Of a DNA stretch of 64,000 nt, positions 8,871-16,904 are shown in pieces (the first letter of the stretch is position 1; each line of letters starts with the position of its first letter). The translations under genes were made by a program, and so were the position numbers. The stretch covers positions 62,001-126,000 of the forward strand of contig JBKDZP010000003.1 of NCBI GenBank assembly GCA_047971315.1, written 5' to 3'. Origin of the DNA: JBKDZP01 sp047971315. Its GTDB lineage: Bacteria; Bacillota_I; Bacilli_A; RF39; UBA660. The notes below the pieces were generated by a model that had not been told where the DNA came from, did not search any database, and was given only the letters and a program-made list of their open reading frames with translations.

Positions 8871-10326
8871 TATTTACCTCCTTTGCGATTTGATTTTTAT
8901 ATTCCATAGCATTTTCTAAAGCATAAGCAATATTTAATACATTAGCGTCATCATAACAATTACCTGTTATATTTACTCCAACCGGTAATTTACTAACGAA
9001 ACCATTTGGTATTGTTATTGATGGGAATCCACCAAAATTTCCAACTTGTAAATGTTCTTCTAAGATTGCTGTACTTTTATCTAACATATTTTTAGATCCA
9101 TCTAATTTTATTGCTGGACCACTACTAACTGGTAAAATTACCGCATCATATTTATCATATAATTTTTTCCATTCATCTACTAATAATCTTCTAACTCTTT
9201 GAGCATTATGGAAATATCTATCTTTATTTTGAGCTTGTAATACATAAGATCCGATTATAAATCTACGTTTAATTAATGAACAAAAACCTTTTGTACGATA
9301 TGTTTTCATCATTTCAATATAATTATTCGCATCACTTCTAGGTCCAAAAATAATTCCAGTTAAATTAGACATGTTTGATGTAGCTTCAGCACATGATATT
9401 ACAACGTATGTAGATGCAATAGCATTTAATAGTGTTTTATCAATACTTACTTCTTCTACTTCCATACCTAAAGTTCTAGCTAATTTAATTGTTTTAGAAT
9501 AATTATTTAAATGTGCTATCAATTCTTCAGATGGATTTTCAAAATTACTTAAATCACAAATTTCTTTGATATAACATAATTTTTTTCCTTTAACAACACC
9601 ATTTATCGATTCAAATAAATGAACATCTGATGAATCATAACTAGTCATGTCTTCTTTGTCTTTTCCTTTCATCGCATCAACTACGATTGCAGCATCTATT
9701 ACATTTCTACTTAATACACCACAGTGGTCTAAGCTACTTGAAAAAGCAAATAACCCATATCTAGAAATCATTCCATATGTTGGTTTATATCCTACAATTC
9801 CACAATAAGCTGCAGGTTTTCGAATTGAATCTCCAGTATCACTTCCTGTTGCATACGGATAAACTCCAGCAGCTACAGCAGCAGCCGACCCAGCACTAGA
9901 CCCAGCACACATACGAGTTAAATCCCAAGGATTTCTAACAACTCCTGTATGTCCTGTTGTACCAGTTCCACCCATTCCAAATTCATCAAGTACAGTTTTA
10001 TTTACAGGAATAGAACCAGACTTTTCTAAATTCAAAATTGATGTTGCTGTAAAAAATGGTACATAATCTTTTAAGGTATTTGAAGAACCTGTACTTAAAA
10101 TTCCCTTAGTACTATAGTTATCCTTTATTCCATAAGGAATACCAGATAATAAATTATTAGTAACTTCAACTTCTTTAGCATCATCTAAGATAGTAACAAA
10201 TGCATTACATTTATCGTTAACTTCATGAGATCTAGTTAATGATTCTTCTATTAATTGTTTTACGGTTACCTCTTTTTTTATTAAAGCTTCATGTATTTGT
10301 TCAATACTTTTATTCATATATTCCAT
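8863..10326 (-). CDS. gatA: Asp-tRNA(Asn)/Glu-tRNA(Gln) amidotransferase subunit A
   Basis: Amidase-signature enzyme that releases ammonia from Gln. The Ser-cisSer-Lys triad is visible as Lys68 (GIPYGIKDN), Ser143 (CAGSSAGSAAAVA) and Ser167 (GSDTGDSIRKP), spaced exactly as Lys79/Ser154/Ser178 of the Staphylococcus enzyme. Two glycines usual next to these residues are changed: the family PGGSSGGS is CAGSSAGS here, and TGGS is TGDS. I keep the first ATG (10326) because AGGAG lies 7 bases upstream of it. Length 487 aa is normal. Confidence 0.96.
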   Translation of the reverse strand: MEYMNKSIEQIHEALIKKEVTVKQLIEESLTRSHEVNDKCNAFVTILDDAKEVEVTNNLLSGIPYGIKDNYSTKGILSTGSSNTLKDYVPFFTATSILNLEKSGSIPVNKTVLDEFGMGGTGTTGHTGVVRNPWDLTRMCAGSSAGSAAAVAAGVYPYATGSDTGDSIRKPAAYCGIVGYKPTYGMISRYGLFAFSSSLDHCGVLSRNVIDAAIVVDAMKGKDKEDMTSYDSSDVHLFESINGVVKGKKLCYIKEICDLSNFENPSEELIAHLNNYSKTIKLARTLGMEVEEVSIDKTLLNAIASTYVVISCAEATSNMSNLTGIIFGPRSDANNYIEMMKTYRTKGFCSLIKRRFIIGSYVLQAQNKDRYFHNAQRVRRLLVDEWKKLYDKYDAVILPVSSGPAIKLDGSKNMLDKSTAILEEHLQVGNFGGFPSITIPNGFVSKLPVGVNITGNCYDDANVLNIAYALENAMEYKNQIAKEVNNG

Positions 10327-10340
10327 AATTATCTCCTTAT

Positions 10341-10643
10341 TTATTCTTCAGCAAGTACTTTTGGTACTCTTACTTCTCTATCTAAGTAATCATCACAATT
10401 TTGTAATAACTCATCGATTAAGATAGATTCTTCTTTCACATCTTCTCTTAATTCATATACAAAATTATCTAAACAATGTGTCATTGGTTCAACTTGTGCA
10501 ATATTTGGTATTTTATTTATAATGTCAATATTTGAATCGATTATATCAAATTCATCTAAAACTAAATTAACTTCATCATCAGTTAATCCTATTAATAATT
10601 TATCAGCATAGTCTACTACAATATCTTTTGTGAATGTTTGCAT
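10341..10643 (-). CDS. gatC: Asp-tRNA(Asn)/Glu-tRNA(Gln) amidotransferase subunit C
   Basis: 100-residue GatC, the belt that holds GatA and GatB together. Recognisable by the helical N-terminus ending in the MTHCLDNFVYELREDV segment (PMxHxxxxxNxLREDV in the family) and the terminal VRVPKVLAEE. First gene after the T-box, with AAGGAGGAAATAT before the ATG. Gene order gatC-gatA-gatB matches Bacillus. Confidence 0.94.
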   Translation of the reverse strand: MQTFTKDIVVDYADKLLIGLTDDEVNLVLDEFDIIDSNIDIINKIPNIAQVEPMTHCLDNFVYELREDVKEESILIDELLQNCDDYLDREVRVPKVLAEE

Positions 10644-10663
10644 ATATTTCCTCCTTTATTCAA

Positions 10664-10916
10664 ACAAAAAAACAGTAATTTATCCCTAAATATAAAAGGG
10701 ACGAATTACTGTTGTATCCGCGGTACCACCCTAGTTATCATTAAAATGATCACTCAAAAGTAATTAATAACGGCTTACTTATTCCGGACCATATTACTAA
10801 TAATTCATATAGTCAACTCCAGAGTGTTATTCTTAGTATATTTTATTGTTAGCTTTCACCATTTCTAACTCGCTTTTATAAAAGTGATACTAATACTTCT
10901 CTCTTTCAATGTCATT
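10664..10916 (-). promoter_or_regulatory. T-box leader of gatCAB-aspS, Asn specifier
   Basis: Canonical T-box core AGGGTGGTACCGCG (minus strand, 10732-10719). Strong terminator: AACAGTAATT pairs with AATTACTGTT (10671-10713), then a T run. Aligning stem I to the Phe, Leu, Ser and Asp leaders of this window puts AAC (10828-10826, followed by ACTCTGGAG) in the specifier position, an asparagine codon. A GAA triplet lies four bases before it; in other leaders here the same GAA is part of the conserved loop, so a second Glu specifier is possible but not shown. Confidence 0.9.
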
Positions 10917-10922
10917 AATAAA

Positions 10923-10951
10923 ATTATAGGTTAAAATCTAGTTGATGTCAA
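10923..10951 (-). promoter_or_regulatory. Consensus promoter of the gatCAB-aspS leader
   Basis: Perfect sigma-A consensus on the minus strand: TTGACA (10951-10946), 17 bases, TATAAT (10928-10923). It overlaps the 3' end of the preceding unknown gene. Confidence 0.9.
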
Positions 10952-11345
10952 TAGTTTTTACTTTTTTCTTGATGTCTGTTTCTTGATTTTCATCTAAATT
11001 ATGAAAATGGATAGCAATTACCTCAGTAATAGATTGTAATGAGATATTACTATCATTATAATTCGTTGTAAAGAAAGTTAATGGCATATATGTAGATTTT
11101 TCGTTGTCTTTTTTAAATGTAAATGCTAGTATATCATTACCACAAATTATAGAATAAAACTTAATTGTTAAAATATCACTATTTTTAATATTATCTATTT
11201 GTTGATTTTTATGAATTTTTACAATTAATTCTTCAATAGCTTTTTTCGCATTATCATACAAATTATCAAAATTCATAATAAAATCTAATGTCGTATCTAC
11301 TAATTTTATATTTTCTAATTCACTTTTATTTTGGATATTTACCAC
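10938..11345 (-). CDS. Protein of unknown function, unusual start
   Basis: Roughly 135 aa, no recognised family, no signal peptide or membrane segment; mixed alpha/beta composition, lysine-rich C-terminus (DIKKKVKTIDIN). The frame is open further upstream to 11411, but a good promoter (TTGCAT, 17 bases, TAAAAT at 11387-11359) lies inside that extension. A strong ribosome site (GAGGTGG, 11348-11342) then points at a codon near 11336 that is ATC in this frame; the only canonical in-frame start nearby is GTG at 11345, inside the ribosome site itself. The true start is therefore uncertain. It stands alone, divergent from the gene at 11462. Confidence 0.6.
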   Translation of the reverse strand: MVNIQNKSELENIKLVDTTLDFIMNFDNLYDNAKKAIEELIVKIHKNQQIDNIKNSDILTIKFYSIICGNDILAFTFKKDNEKSTYMPLTFFTTNYNDSNISLQSITEVIAIHFHNLDENQETDIKKKVKTIDIN

Positions 11346-11358
11346 CTCGCGTTTGAGT

Positions 11359-11387
11359 ATTTTAGCATATTTAATTTTTTTATGCAA
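11359..11387 (-). promoter_or_regulatory. Promoter of the unknown gene 10938-11345
   Basis: Minus strand TTGCAT (11387-11382), 17-base spacer, TGC then TAAAAT (11364-11359), an extended -10. Confidence 0.7.
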
Positions 11388-11406
11388 ATTAACTAACATA
11401 ATTATA

Positions 11407-11435
11407 TTCAAAAATTATCAAATTTATGCTATACT
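11407..11435 (+). promoter_or_regulatory. Possible promoter of the small gene at 11462
   Basis: TATACT at 11430-11435 with a weak TTCAAA 17 bases upstream; a second TATAAT lies a little downstream (11441). Confidence 0.45.
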
Positions 11436-11461
11436 ATATTTATAATAGAAAGAGGTTTTTT

Positions 11462-11716
11462 GTGAGTAGTACAAATAGTGAAACAAATAATACCATTCCA
11501 TCTAATTATTTTATGGACTATCATAGTGGTTATTACAATGGAAATATAAAAGGTAGAATTGATGCGAATAATTTTTCACCACCTAATTCTATTATAGAAA
11601 ATTCTAATGAAGCATTTAAAAAAGGATATGAAAAAGGATATGAAACTTCTTATTATTATGCTCTTAGAATGCATGCGAATAACGAAATGAAAGAAACAAA
11701 AAATAAAACAGCCTAA
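11462..11716 (+). CDS. Small protein of unknown function (84 aa)
   Basis: The best start is the GTG at 11462, which has AAAGAGG six bases upstream; a reading from 11426 has no ribosome site. The protein is polar and Asn/Tyr-rich, with a duplicated GYEKGYE motif around residues 60-66 and no membrane segment. It has its own terminator and is one of three plus-strand genes in the window. I do not recognise the family. Confidence 0.6.
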   Translation: MSSTNSETNNTIPSNYFMDYHSGYYNGNIKGRIDANNFSPPNSIIENSNEAFKKGYEKGYETSYYYALRMHANNEMKETKNKTA

Positions 11717-11726
11717 GCTGTTTTTT
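11705..11726 (+). terminator. Intrinsic terminator of the 11462 gene
   Basis: AAAACAGC (11705-11712) pairs with GCTGTTTT (11717-11724), four-base loop, overlapping the stop codon, followed by T residues. Confidence 0.8.
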
Positions 11727-11739
11727 ATGGTTCTATATT

Positions 11740-11773
11740 AAATAGTGTTGGTGAGGTATCACTAATACTATTT
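11740..11773. repeat. Long hairpin, related to the one at 40614
   Basis: A 15-bp stem (AAATAGTGTTGGTGA with TCACTAATACTATTT, two G-U pairs) and a GGTA loop. The outer ten bases of each arm (AAATAGTGTT and AATACTATTT) recur as the core of the palindrome at 40614-40652, which also lies beside a copy of the terminator element. No gene lies between 11727 and 12165. Confidence 0.6.
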
Positions 11774-12040
11774 TTATTTTTAATAAAATATCAATAATTA
11801 TAATATTTAAATTTTCGTTTTTTACAAAAATAACTTAAGGAGAATAAAAAAATTTATTATAAATTTTCAAAAATATTTTAAAAATAATCAATTTTACTGT
11901 GAATATTCAAATTACATTTTAGTATGAACTAATAATCTAATTATGCAAATAAAGCATTCTGCCTGTTGCTATAGGAAATTTAACCATTTAAAGATGAAAG
12001 AATGTTTCTAAAGGGATTATTGAATCCTATAAAATTATAA

Positions 12041-12068
12041 CAAAAAAGAGAGTTCTTTATGAACTCTC
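12041..12068 (-). terminator. Intrinsic terminator inside copy A
   Basis: GAGAGTTC (12048-12055) with GAACTCTC (12061-12068), five-base loop, then six T residues on the minus strand. Confidence 0.85.
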
Positions 12069-12123
12069 CATACTTGTATTCATTTATCTAAGTTTTGACT
12101 TCACAAACACTACTTGATAAACT
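12041..12123 (-). repeat. Repeated terminator-bearing element, copy A
   Basis: The minus-strand sequence ending in AATACAAGTATGG, then stem GAGAGTTC/GAACTCTC and TTTTTTG, matches copy B at 40656-40736 for about 80 bases with substitutions and small gaps. It lies downstream of tRNA-Ile, so it may end that transcript or be a separate small RNA. The rest of 11727-12165 shows no open frame with a ribosome site. Confidence 0.65.
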
Positions 12124-12165
12124 GTCTTTTTTATTAAATAAGTAACCTTATTATAATTATATAAA

Positions 12166-12242
<77 letters not shown>

Positions 12243-12264
12243 ATTTATATCAAACGACTACTAA

Positions 12265-12293
12265 AGTATACAGTATTTTAATTTTTTTTGCAA
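12265..12293 (-). promoter_or_regulatory. Promoter of tRNA-Ile
   Basis: Minus strand TTGCAA (12293-12288), 17-base spacer, TATACT (12270-12265); same hexamers as the tRNA-Asn/Glu promoter. Confidence 0.8.
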
Positions 12294-12375
12294 TACCTTT
12301 TTTTAATTTTTTTAAATTACATTAGTTATATTATATTTTATGTGAAAATATTTAAAATAATATTATTTTTTCAAA

Positions 12376-12400
12376 AAGAAAAAGAGATTAAAATCTCTTT
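12376..12400 (-). terminator. Intrinsic terminator of the micro-peptide genes
   Basis: AAAGAGATT pairs with AATCTCTTT (12381-12400), followed on the minus strand by TTCTTTTTG. It overlaps the stop of the 40-aa peptide. Confidence 0.8.
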
Positions 12401-12521
12401 AACAATTAATTAATGAACCTATTATTATTGCGAGTAATATATATAATACGATTATATATATATACCCATTTCCACATTTTTGTTCTGGTTTTTTATCAGT
12501 ACAAGTATTTGCACAAGCCAT
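12399..12521 (-). CDS. Cys-containing single-pass membrane micro-peptide (40 aa)
   Basis: ATG at 12521 is preceded by GGGAGGTGTAATTT. The peptide has a short polar N-terminus with three cysteines (MACANTCTDKKPEQKCGNG), one hydrophobic helix (about residues 20-37) and a terminal Cys. Layout matches the small YjcZ/YnzG-type membrane peptides of spore-formers, but similarity is in form only. It follows the 27-aa peptide gene by 22 bases and shares its terminator. Confidence 0.65.
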   Translation of the reverse strand: MACANTCTDKKPEQKCGNGYIYIIVLYILLAIIIGSLINC

Positions 12522-12543
12522 AAATTACACCTCCCTATAATTT

Positions 12544-12627
12544 TTAAATATAAGCTCCGAGTATAATTATTAAAAGTATAAATAATACTAAAACAATTGC
12601 AGCACCAGATACTCCTGTATTACACAT
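12544..12627 (-). CDS. YjcZ-like micro-peptide (27 aa)
   Basis: ATG at 12627 is preceded by AAAGGAGGAATGCTTT, a strong ribosome site. The product is MCNTGVSGAAIVLVLFILL followed by IIILGAYI: almost entirely one membrane helix. The LVLFILLIIILGA core closely resembles the C-terminal helix of YjcZ/SscA family sporulation proteins. Too short for routine gene finders. Together with the 40-aa gene it forms a tiny operon. Confidence 0.65.
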   Translation of the reverse strand: MCNTGVSGAAIVLVLFILLIIILGAYI

Positions 12628-12714
12628 AAAGCATTCCTCCTTTTTATCTTTTCAAAATATTTTATGGAATAGTTGAATATATGTGAGTACAAATGTCTAT
12701 TTTAAGATAATTTC

Positions 12715-12743
12715 TTGAATTTTTCACAAAACTTTGATATTAT
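12715..12743 (+). promoter_or_regulatory. Promoter of the foldase gene
   Basis: TTGAAT (12715-12720), 17-base spacer, TATTAT (12738-12743), about 30 bases before the ATG. Confidence 0.6.
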
Positions 12744-12773
12744 ATTAAATGTATATAGAGGAGGATAAAAAAT

Positions 12774-13967
12774 ATGGCAAATAAAAGTAATAAAAGTACT
12801 AATAAGACTAGTACTACAAAGAAAACAACAAGTACAAATGTAAAAGGTAAAAAAACAGTTTCATCTACTAAAAATCCTGTTAAACCAAAAGAAGTTGTAA
12901 AGGAAATACCTATGAAAGAAGAAAAAGTTGAAATAAATACTACAAATTCAACTAAAGAAAATAGTTTTGTAAATGCAATTATTAAAAATAATCGTACAAT
13001 GCTACTTATTTTAATATGTATTTTGTTAATAATAAATATTATTATTGTAGTAAAAGGACATGAAGTTAAATTAAGTGATGGCAAAGAAGTAATTGTTTCT
13101 GTAGATGGAAAAGAGTTTACTGCTGAAAATTTATTTGATTCATTAAAAGAAACTTATGGAGCAAGTGTTCTTGTTAATTTAGTTGACAGTTTTATTATTG
13201 ATGAAGAACTTGGTGATGATTATGATGAAGAAGCTAGAACTGCTGCTGAGGCACAAGTTGAATCAATTAAATCACAATATGAGAGTTCTAGTTATAATTT
13301 TGAGGATGTTTTAAGTAGTTATGGATATGAAAACGAAGAAGCATTAATTTCAGAATATATTACAAGTTATAAAAAAGAAATAGTAGTTAAAAATTATTTA
13401 ACAGAAACTATAACTGATGATGAAATTAATTCATATTATGAATCTGAAATTTATGGAGATTACAATGCTAAACACATTTTAATTAAACCAGAGACAAATG
13501 ATGATATGACTGATGAAGAAGTAACAGCTGCTGAAAATGTAGCATATACTAAAGCATTAGAAGTTATTGAAAAACTAAATAATGGTTCTGCTTGGTCAGA
13601 TTTAGTAAGCGAATATTCAGAAGATACAGGATCAGTTGATGCTGATGGATTAATTGAAAACTTTACTAAAGGTGATGTTGTTGATGAGTTCTTTAATTCT
13701 GTTATTTCATTAAATGATGGTCAATATTCTGCTGAACCTGTTAAAAGTACATATGGATATCATATAATTTTAAGAGTTAGTGCTACTGAAAAACCAGCTT
13801 TAGATGATGTTGAAGATGAAGTAATTGATGCTGTTGTTGAAGAAAAATTAACTAATGATAGTACTTTATATGATACAGTTTGGGTTGATATTAGAAAATC
13901 TTATAACTTAACAATTGAAGATACTATTTTAAATAATAAATATAATCTTATTGTTAGTTCACAATAG
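12774..13967 (+). CDS. Membrane-anchored peptidyl-prolyl isomerase, PrsA/PpiC type
   Basis: 397 aa, likely an extracytoplasmic folding factor. The first 65 residues are a Lys/Thr/Ser-rich cytosolic tail, followed by one membrane helix (about 73-95, LLILICILLIINIIIVV), so it is a type II membrane protein and not a lipoprotein as Bacillus PrsA is. Residues 100-215 resemble the SurA/PrsA N-terminal helical domain; the parvulin domain (about 225-350) shows NAKHILIK, WSDLVSEYSEDTGS and STYGYHIILRV. The ribosome site is GAGGAGGATAAAAAAT. It has its own promoter and terminator and converges on recX. Confidence 0.9.
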   Translation: MANKSNKSTNKTSTTKKTTSTNVKGKKTVSSTKNPVKPKEVVKEIPMKEEKVEINTTNSTKENSFVNAIIKNNRTMLLILICILLIINIIIVVKGHEVKLSDGKEVIVSVDGKEFTAENLFDSLKETYGASVLVNLVDSFIIDEELGDDYDEEARTAAEAQVESIKSQYESSSYNFEDVLSSYGYENEEALISEYITSYKKEIVVKNYLTETITDDEINSYYESEIYGDYNAKHILIKPETNDDMTDEEVTAAENVAYTKALEVIEKLNNGSAWSDLVSEYSEDTGSVDADGLIENFTKGDVVDEFFNSVISLNDGQYSAEPVKSTYGYHIILRVSATEKPALDDVEDEVIDAVVEEKLTNDSTLYDTVWVDIRKSYNLTIEDTILNNKYNLIVSSQ

Positions 13968-13970
13968 TTA

Positions 13971-14003
13971 AAAAAGCGAATAGATTTCTATTCGCTTTTT
14001 TTT
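13971..14003. terminator. Bidirectional terminator between foldase and recX
   Basis: AAAAAGCGAATAG (13971-13983) pairs with CTATTCGCTTTTT (13988-14000), with T runs on both strands. Confidence 0.92.
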
Positions 14004-14772
14004 ATGAAAAATTACTTTCTATAATTTCATTAATATTTTCTATTTTATATCCTTTTTGAAAAAGTTTATTTTTTATTTGATTTTTTAATTCATATTCACT
14101 TAATTTTTTTGATAATTTTTTGTAAATGGAATCAAATTCTTTTTTTAACATATTGCTCTCATCTATATCAATTTCTTCTAAACAATCATTAATCATATTT
14201 TTATCATATCCAATATTAATTAATTCATATAATAGTTTTTGCTTTATCATATAATTAGAATATTTATTATTTGAATTTAACTTTTTAAATATTATTTTAT
14301 TTAATTTATCTTTAAAAATTGATGATTCATAATTATTAAGTAATTCATCAATTATATTTTTATCAATATTATGTTCCAACAAATATTCTTTTATTTTAAT
14401 TGGACCATCATTTGATAGATTTACTTTATCTGAAATAAATGCAGTAGTAAAATTAGTATCATTTATATATCCATTATCCTCTAACTCTTTTATTATTTTA
14501 TCAGATTTAGTTTTGTCTATTTTAATATTATCGATATATTTAATTATTTCCTTTTTACTACGTAATTTAGTAGATATATATTTTAAAATCAAATTATAAC
14601 CATCATAATATACTGTTTCTTTTTCTATTTTATTTAATTTATCATTAGTTATTTCTTTTTTAAATAATAGATTATTATTAAGAATAATTTCATCATATGT
14701 TGTTATTTTTTTACTATCTAATTCTATTTTATATTTTCCATTTGTTAGTTTTTTAATTTTATTGATTTTCAT
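14002..14772 (-). CDS. recX: Regulatory protein RecX
   Basis: 256 aa, rich in Lys, Asn and Ile. RecX inhibits RecA filaments. The family helical repeats are visible: ILKYISTKLRSKKEIIKYI near residue 63, IIKELEDNGYINDTNFTTAF near 94, and IKEYLLEHNIDKNIIDELL near 127, with a second set to the C-terminus. Its length matches the longer Bacillota RecX (about 260). It is the last gene of a minus-strand run following rpoZ. Confidence 0.88.
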   Translation of the reverse strand: MKINKIKKLTNGKYKIELDSKKITTYDEIILNNNLLFKKEITNDKLNKIEKETVYYDGYNLILKYISTKLRSKKEIIKYIDNIKIDKTKSDKIIKELEDNGYINDTNFTTAFISDKVNLSNDGPIKIKEYLLEHNIDKNIIDELLNNYESSIFKDKLNKIIFKKLNSNNKYSNYMIKQKLLYELINIGYDKNMINDCLEEIDIDESNMLKKEFDSIYKKLSKKLSEYELKNQIKNKLFQKGYKIENINEIIESNFS

Positions 14773-14825
14773 AAATTCACCTTACTTTCAAACATTAGTT
14801 CGTTTTATTTATTTTAAAAAATACA

Positions 14826-15020
14826 TTATTTTAAATGTATTAAGTCTTTTGATACTTCTTCTAATGCTCTACCTATTTCTTTTTTTGATAAATAAGTTTT
14901 TTCTTTCATTTGAAGATTGTTTTTTTCTTGTATTTCTTTAGCTCTTTTAGATATTAAATTTACAAGTAAATACTTTGATCCTACATCAACTAATAATTTA
15001 TCTATTGAAGGATATATCAT
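14826..15020 (-). CDS. rpoZ: DNA-directed RNA polymerase omega subunit
   Basis: 64 aa. MIYPSIDKLLVDVGSKYLLV and ISKRAKEIQE are the conserved omega core, and KKEIGRALEEVSKD is the C-terminal helix. The ribosome site is AGGAGCGTGATAAT. In most Bacillota rpoZ follows gmk; here it stands between the nucleoside phosphorylase gene and recX. Confidence 0.93.
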   Translation of the reverse strand: MIYPSIDKLLVDVGSKYLLVNLISKRAKEIQEKNNLQMKEKTYLSKKEIGRALEEVSKDLIHLK

Positions 15021-15100
15021 ATTATCACGCTCCTAATATGATAATATAATAATTTTTTTTTAGTTGCAAGTAAATTACATTTTTTTTACAATAATTGACA

Positions 15101-16381
15101 TTAATTATTTATGATGTCAATTATTAATGGTTTAGTTTCCATTTTTTCTTCATTTATTTCAAAACAATCTACAATTTCACTTACTGAAATATCTTTTTTA
15201 TTAATATATATTTTTACTAATTCTTCATTTTCAAAAACAAAATCTCCTACTTTTTTATGTAGTACTATTCCTACTCCATAATCAATATTTTCTTCCATAC
15301 TTGCTCTACCAGCACCTAAAGTTCTTGCTAGCTCTCCTAATTTCATGGCATTTATTTTATTTATAAAACCATCTTTAGAAGTTTTAACTGATATAATTTT
15401 TGTGTTATTTGTTTTTATATGATCAATATTACCATTTTGATATTTTATTAGTTGTTCAAATTTATTATAAGCTTGTCCATTTTTTAAATTATCTAATACT
15501 AATGATTTTGCTTCTTCAGTACTTAAATTTTTTGCATGTTCTACAATTATTGTAGCAAGTACTACTACAAGTTTTTCTAAGTCTACAGGCCCATTACCTT
15601 TTAAAGTATTAATACTTTCCAATACTTCTAAGCTATTTCCTATCGCATTACCTAATGGTTCTTCCATATTTGTTAAAACACAAATCACTTTTCTATTGTA
15701 ATAATCTCCTATTTCAATCATTAATTTAGATAATTCTCTAGCATCATCTTCATTTTTCATTAAAGCTCCATTACCTACTTTAACGTCTATTACAATAATT
15801 TTTGCTCCACTTGCAATTTTTTTACTCATAATACTAGATGCAATTAAAGGAATAGATTCAGTTGTTCCTGTTACATCACGAAGAGCATATATTATTTTAT
15901 CGGCTGGTGCAATATTTTCCGTTTGACTAGTAATTGCTACTCCAATATCATTTATTTGATTTAAAAATTGTTCTTTAGTTAATTTCACTTCAAATGATTC
16001 AATTGATTCTAATTTATCTATTGTACCACCTGTATGTCCTAGTCCTCTACCACTCATTTTAGCCATTTTAATATCTAATGATGCAATTAATGGTGCTAAA
16101 ATAAGGGTTGTTTTATCACCAACTCCACCAGTTGAATGTTTATCTACTACAATACCTTCTATACTAGATAAATCCAATTTTGAACCACTATTGATCATAG
16201 CTTCTGTTAAATTTATAGTTTCTTCTGAGTTCATTTTATTTATTACTATTGCCATTAATAATGCACTCATTTGATAGTCTTTTATATTTTTATTCATTAA
16301 ATTATCAATTACATATTGAATTTCTTGTTTTGATAAAATTTCATTATTCTTTTTTTTTGTTATTATTTCTATTATATTCAT
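15101..16381 (-). CDS. pdp: Pyrimidine-nucleoside phosphorylase
   Basis: Splits thymidine, uridine or deoxyuridine with phosphate to give the base and (deoxy)ribose-1-phosphate. 426 aa, normal for the family. Visible are the phosphate-binding VDKHSTGGVGDKTTL (about residues 82-96), the SGRGLGHTGGTIDKLE signature (about 110-125), ALRDVTGT and the ASGAKIIVIDVKVGNGA region with the KVGNGA metal/substrate loop (KxGxGAFM in relatives). Specificity for uridine as well as thymidine is typical of Gram-positive members but not proven by sequence. Confidence 0.93.
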   Translation of the reverse strand: MNIIEIITKKKNNEILSKQEIQYVIDNLMNKNIKDYQMSALLMAIVINKMNSEETINLTEAMINSGSKLDLSSIEGIVVDKHSTGGVGDKTTLILAPLIASLDIKMAKMSGRGLGHTGGTIDKLESIESFEVKLTKEQFLNQINDIGVAITSQTENIAPADKIIYALRDVTGTTESIPLIASSIMSKKIASGAKIIVIDVKVGNGALMKNEDDARELSKLMIEIGDYYNRKVICVLTNMEEPLGNAIGNSLEVLESINTLKGNGPVDLEKLVVVLATIIVEHAKNLSTEEAKSLVLDNLKNGQAYNKFEQLIKYQNGNIDHIKTNNTKIISVKTSKDGFINKINAMKLGELARTLGAGRASMEENIDYGVGIVLHKKVGDFVFENEELVKIYINKKDISVSEIVDCFEINEEKMETKPLIIDIINN

Positions 16382-16485
16382 TTGACACCTCTTATTTTAA
16401 TTATAGCACATTATTATAATATTTTTTTATTATCAACTATATTTTTTGTAAATTTATTTTAATAATTTAATATTTTTTATAAATG

Positions 16486-16511
16486 AAAACAAGGATTATT
16501 CTTCCTTGTTT
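16486..16511 (-). terminator. Terminator overlapping the end of ssb
   Basis: AAACAAGGA (16487-16495) pairs with TCCTTGTTT (16503-16511), then TTTTCATTT on the minus strand. The stem includes the last codons of ssb. Confidence 0.6.
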
Positions 16512-16828
16512 CTACTTGATAAAAATGTTACTTTTTCTGCCACTACTTCAACTACTTGTCTTCTAATATCCTCATCTATCTCAATACTTCTAGATTGAAT
16601 ATGACCCTTTACTCCAAGTAAATCTCCTTTTTTACAGTATTCTACAGTATTTTCTGCAACACCTTTCCATAATACACAATTTATAAAATCTGTGTCATAG
16701 TTTCCATCAGTATTTTTGTATGTTCTTGGTACTGCAAGAGTAATATTTGTTACTTTGTTACCTTTTTCTGTTTCATTTAACTCTGGATCTTTTACTAATC
16801 TCCCTACTATTACTGTTTGATTTAACAT
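16496..16828 (-). CDS. ssb: Single-stranded DNA-binding protein, short form without acidic tail
   Basis: 110 aa, one OB fold: MLNQTVIVGRLVKDPELN, ITLAVPRTYKNTDG, DFINCVLWKGVAENTVEYC and the KGDLLGVKGHIQSR strand. The protein ends SSRNKEE and lacks the DDDIPF-type tip that recruits repair proteins, as in the short SsbB/YwpH of Bacillus used in competence. It is not between rpsF and rpsR, so it is probably not the main replication SSB. Confidence 0.9.
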   Translation of the reverse strand: MLNQTVIVGRLVKDPELNETEKGNKVTNITLAVPRTYKNTDGNYDTDFINCVLWKGVAENTVEYCKKGDLLGVKGHIQSRSIEIDEDIRRQVVEVVAEKVTFLSSRNKEE

Positions 16829-16904
16829 ATACTCTCCTCCTTTCTAGATACAATATATATTAATTTATTTTCATTATCAAATGGAAAAAATATATTATTT
16901 CAAA

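Noticed and set aside
11774..12040. Possible small RNA or short coding gene between the two repeat parts
   Set aside because: No promoter-terminator pair, no ribosome site with start codon, and no recognisable RNA family; only the hairpin and element A are supported.
12740..13084. Minus-strand open frame over the foldase gene
   Set aside because: Low-complexity shadow of the Lys/Thr-rich foldase N-terminus; no ribosome site and the plus-strand gene is clear.
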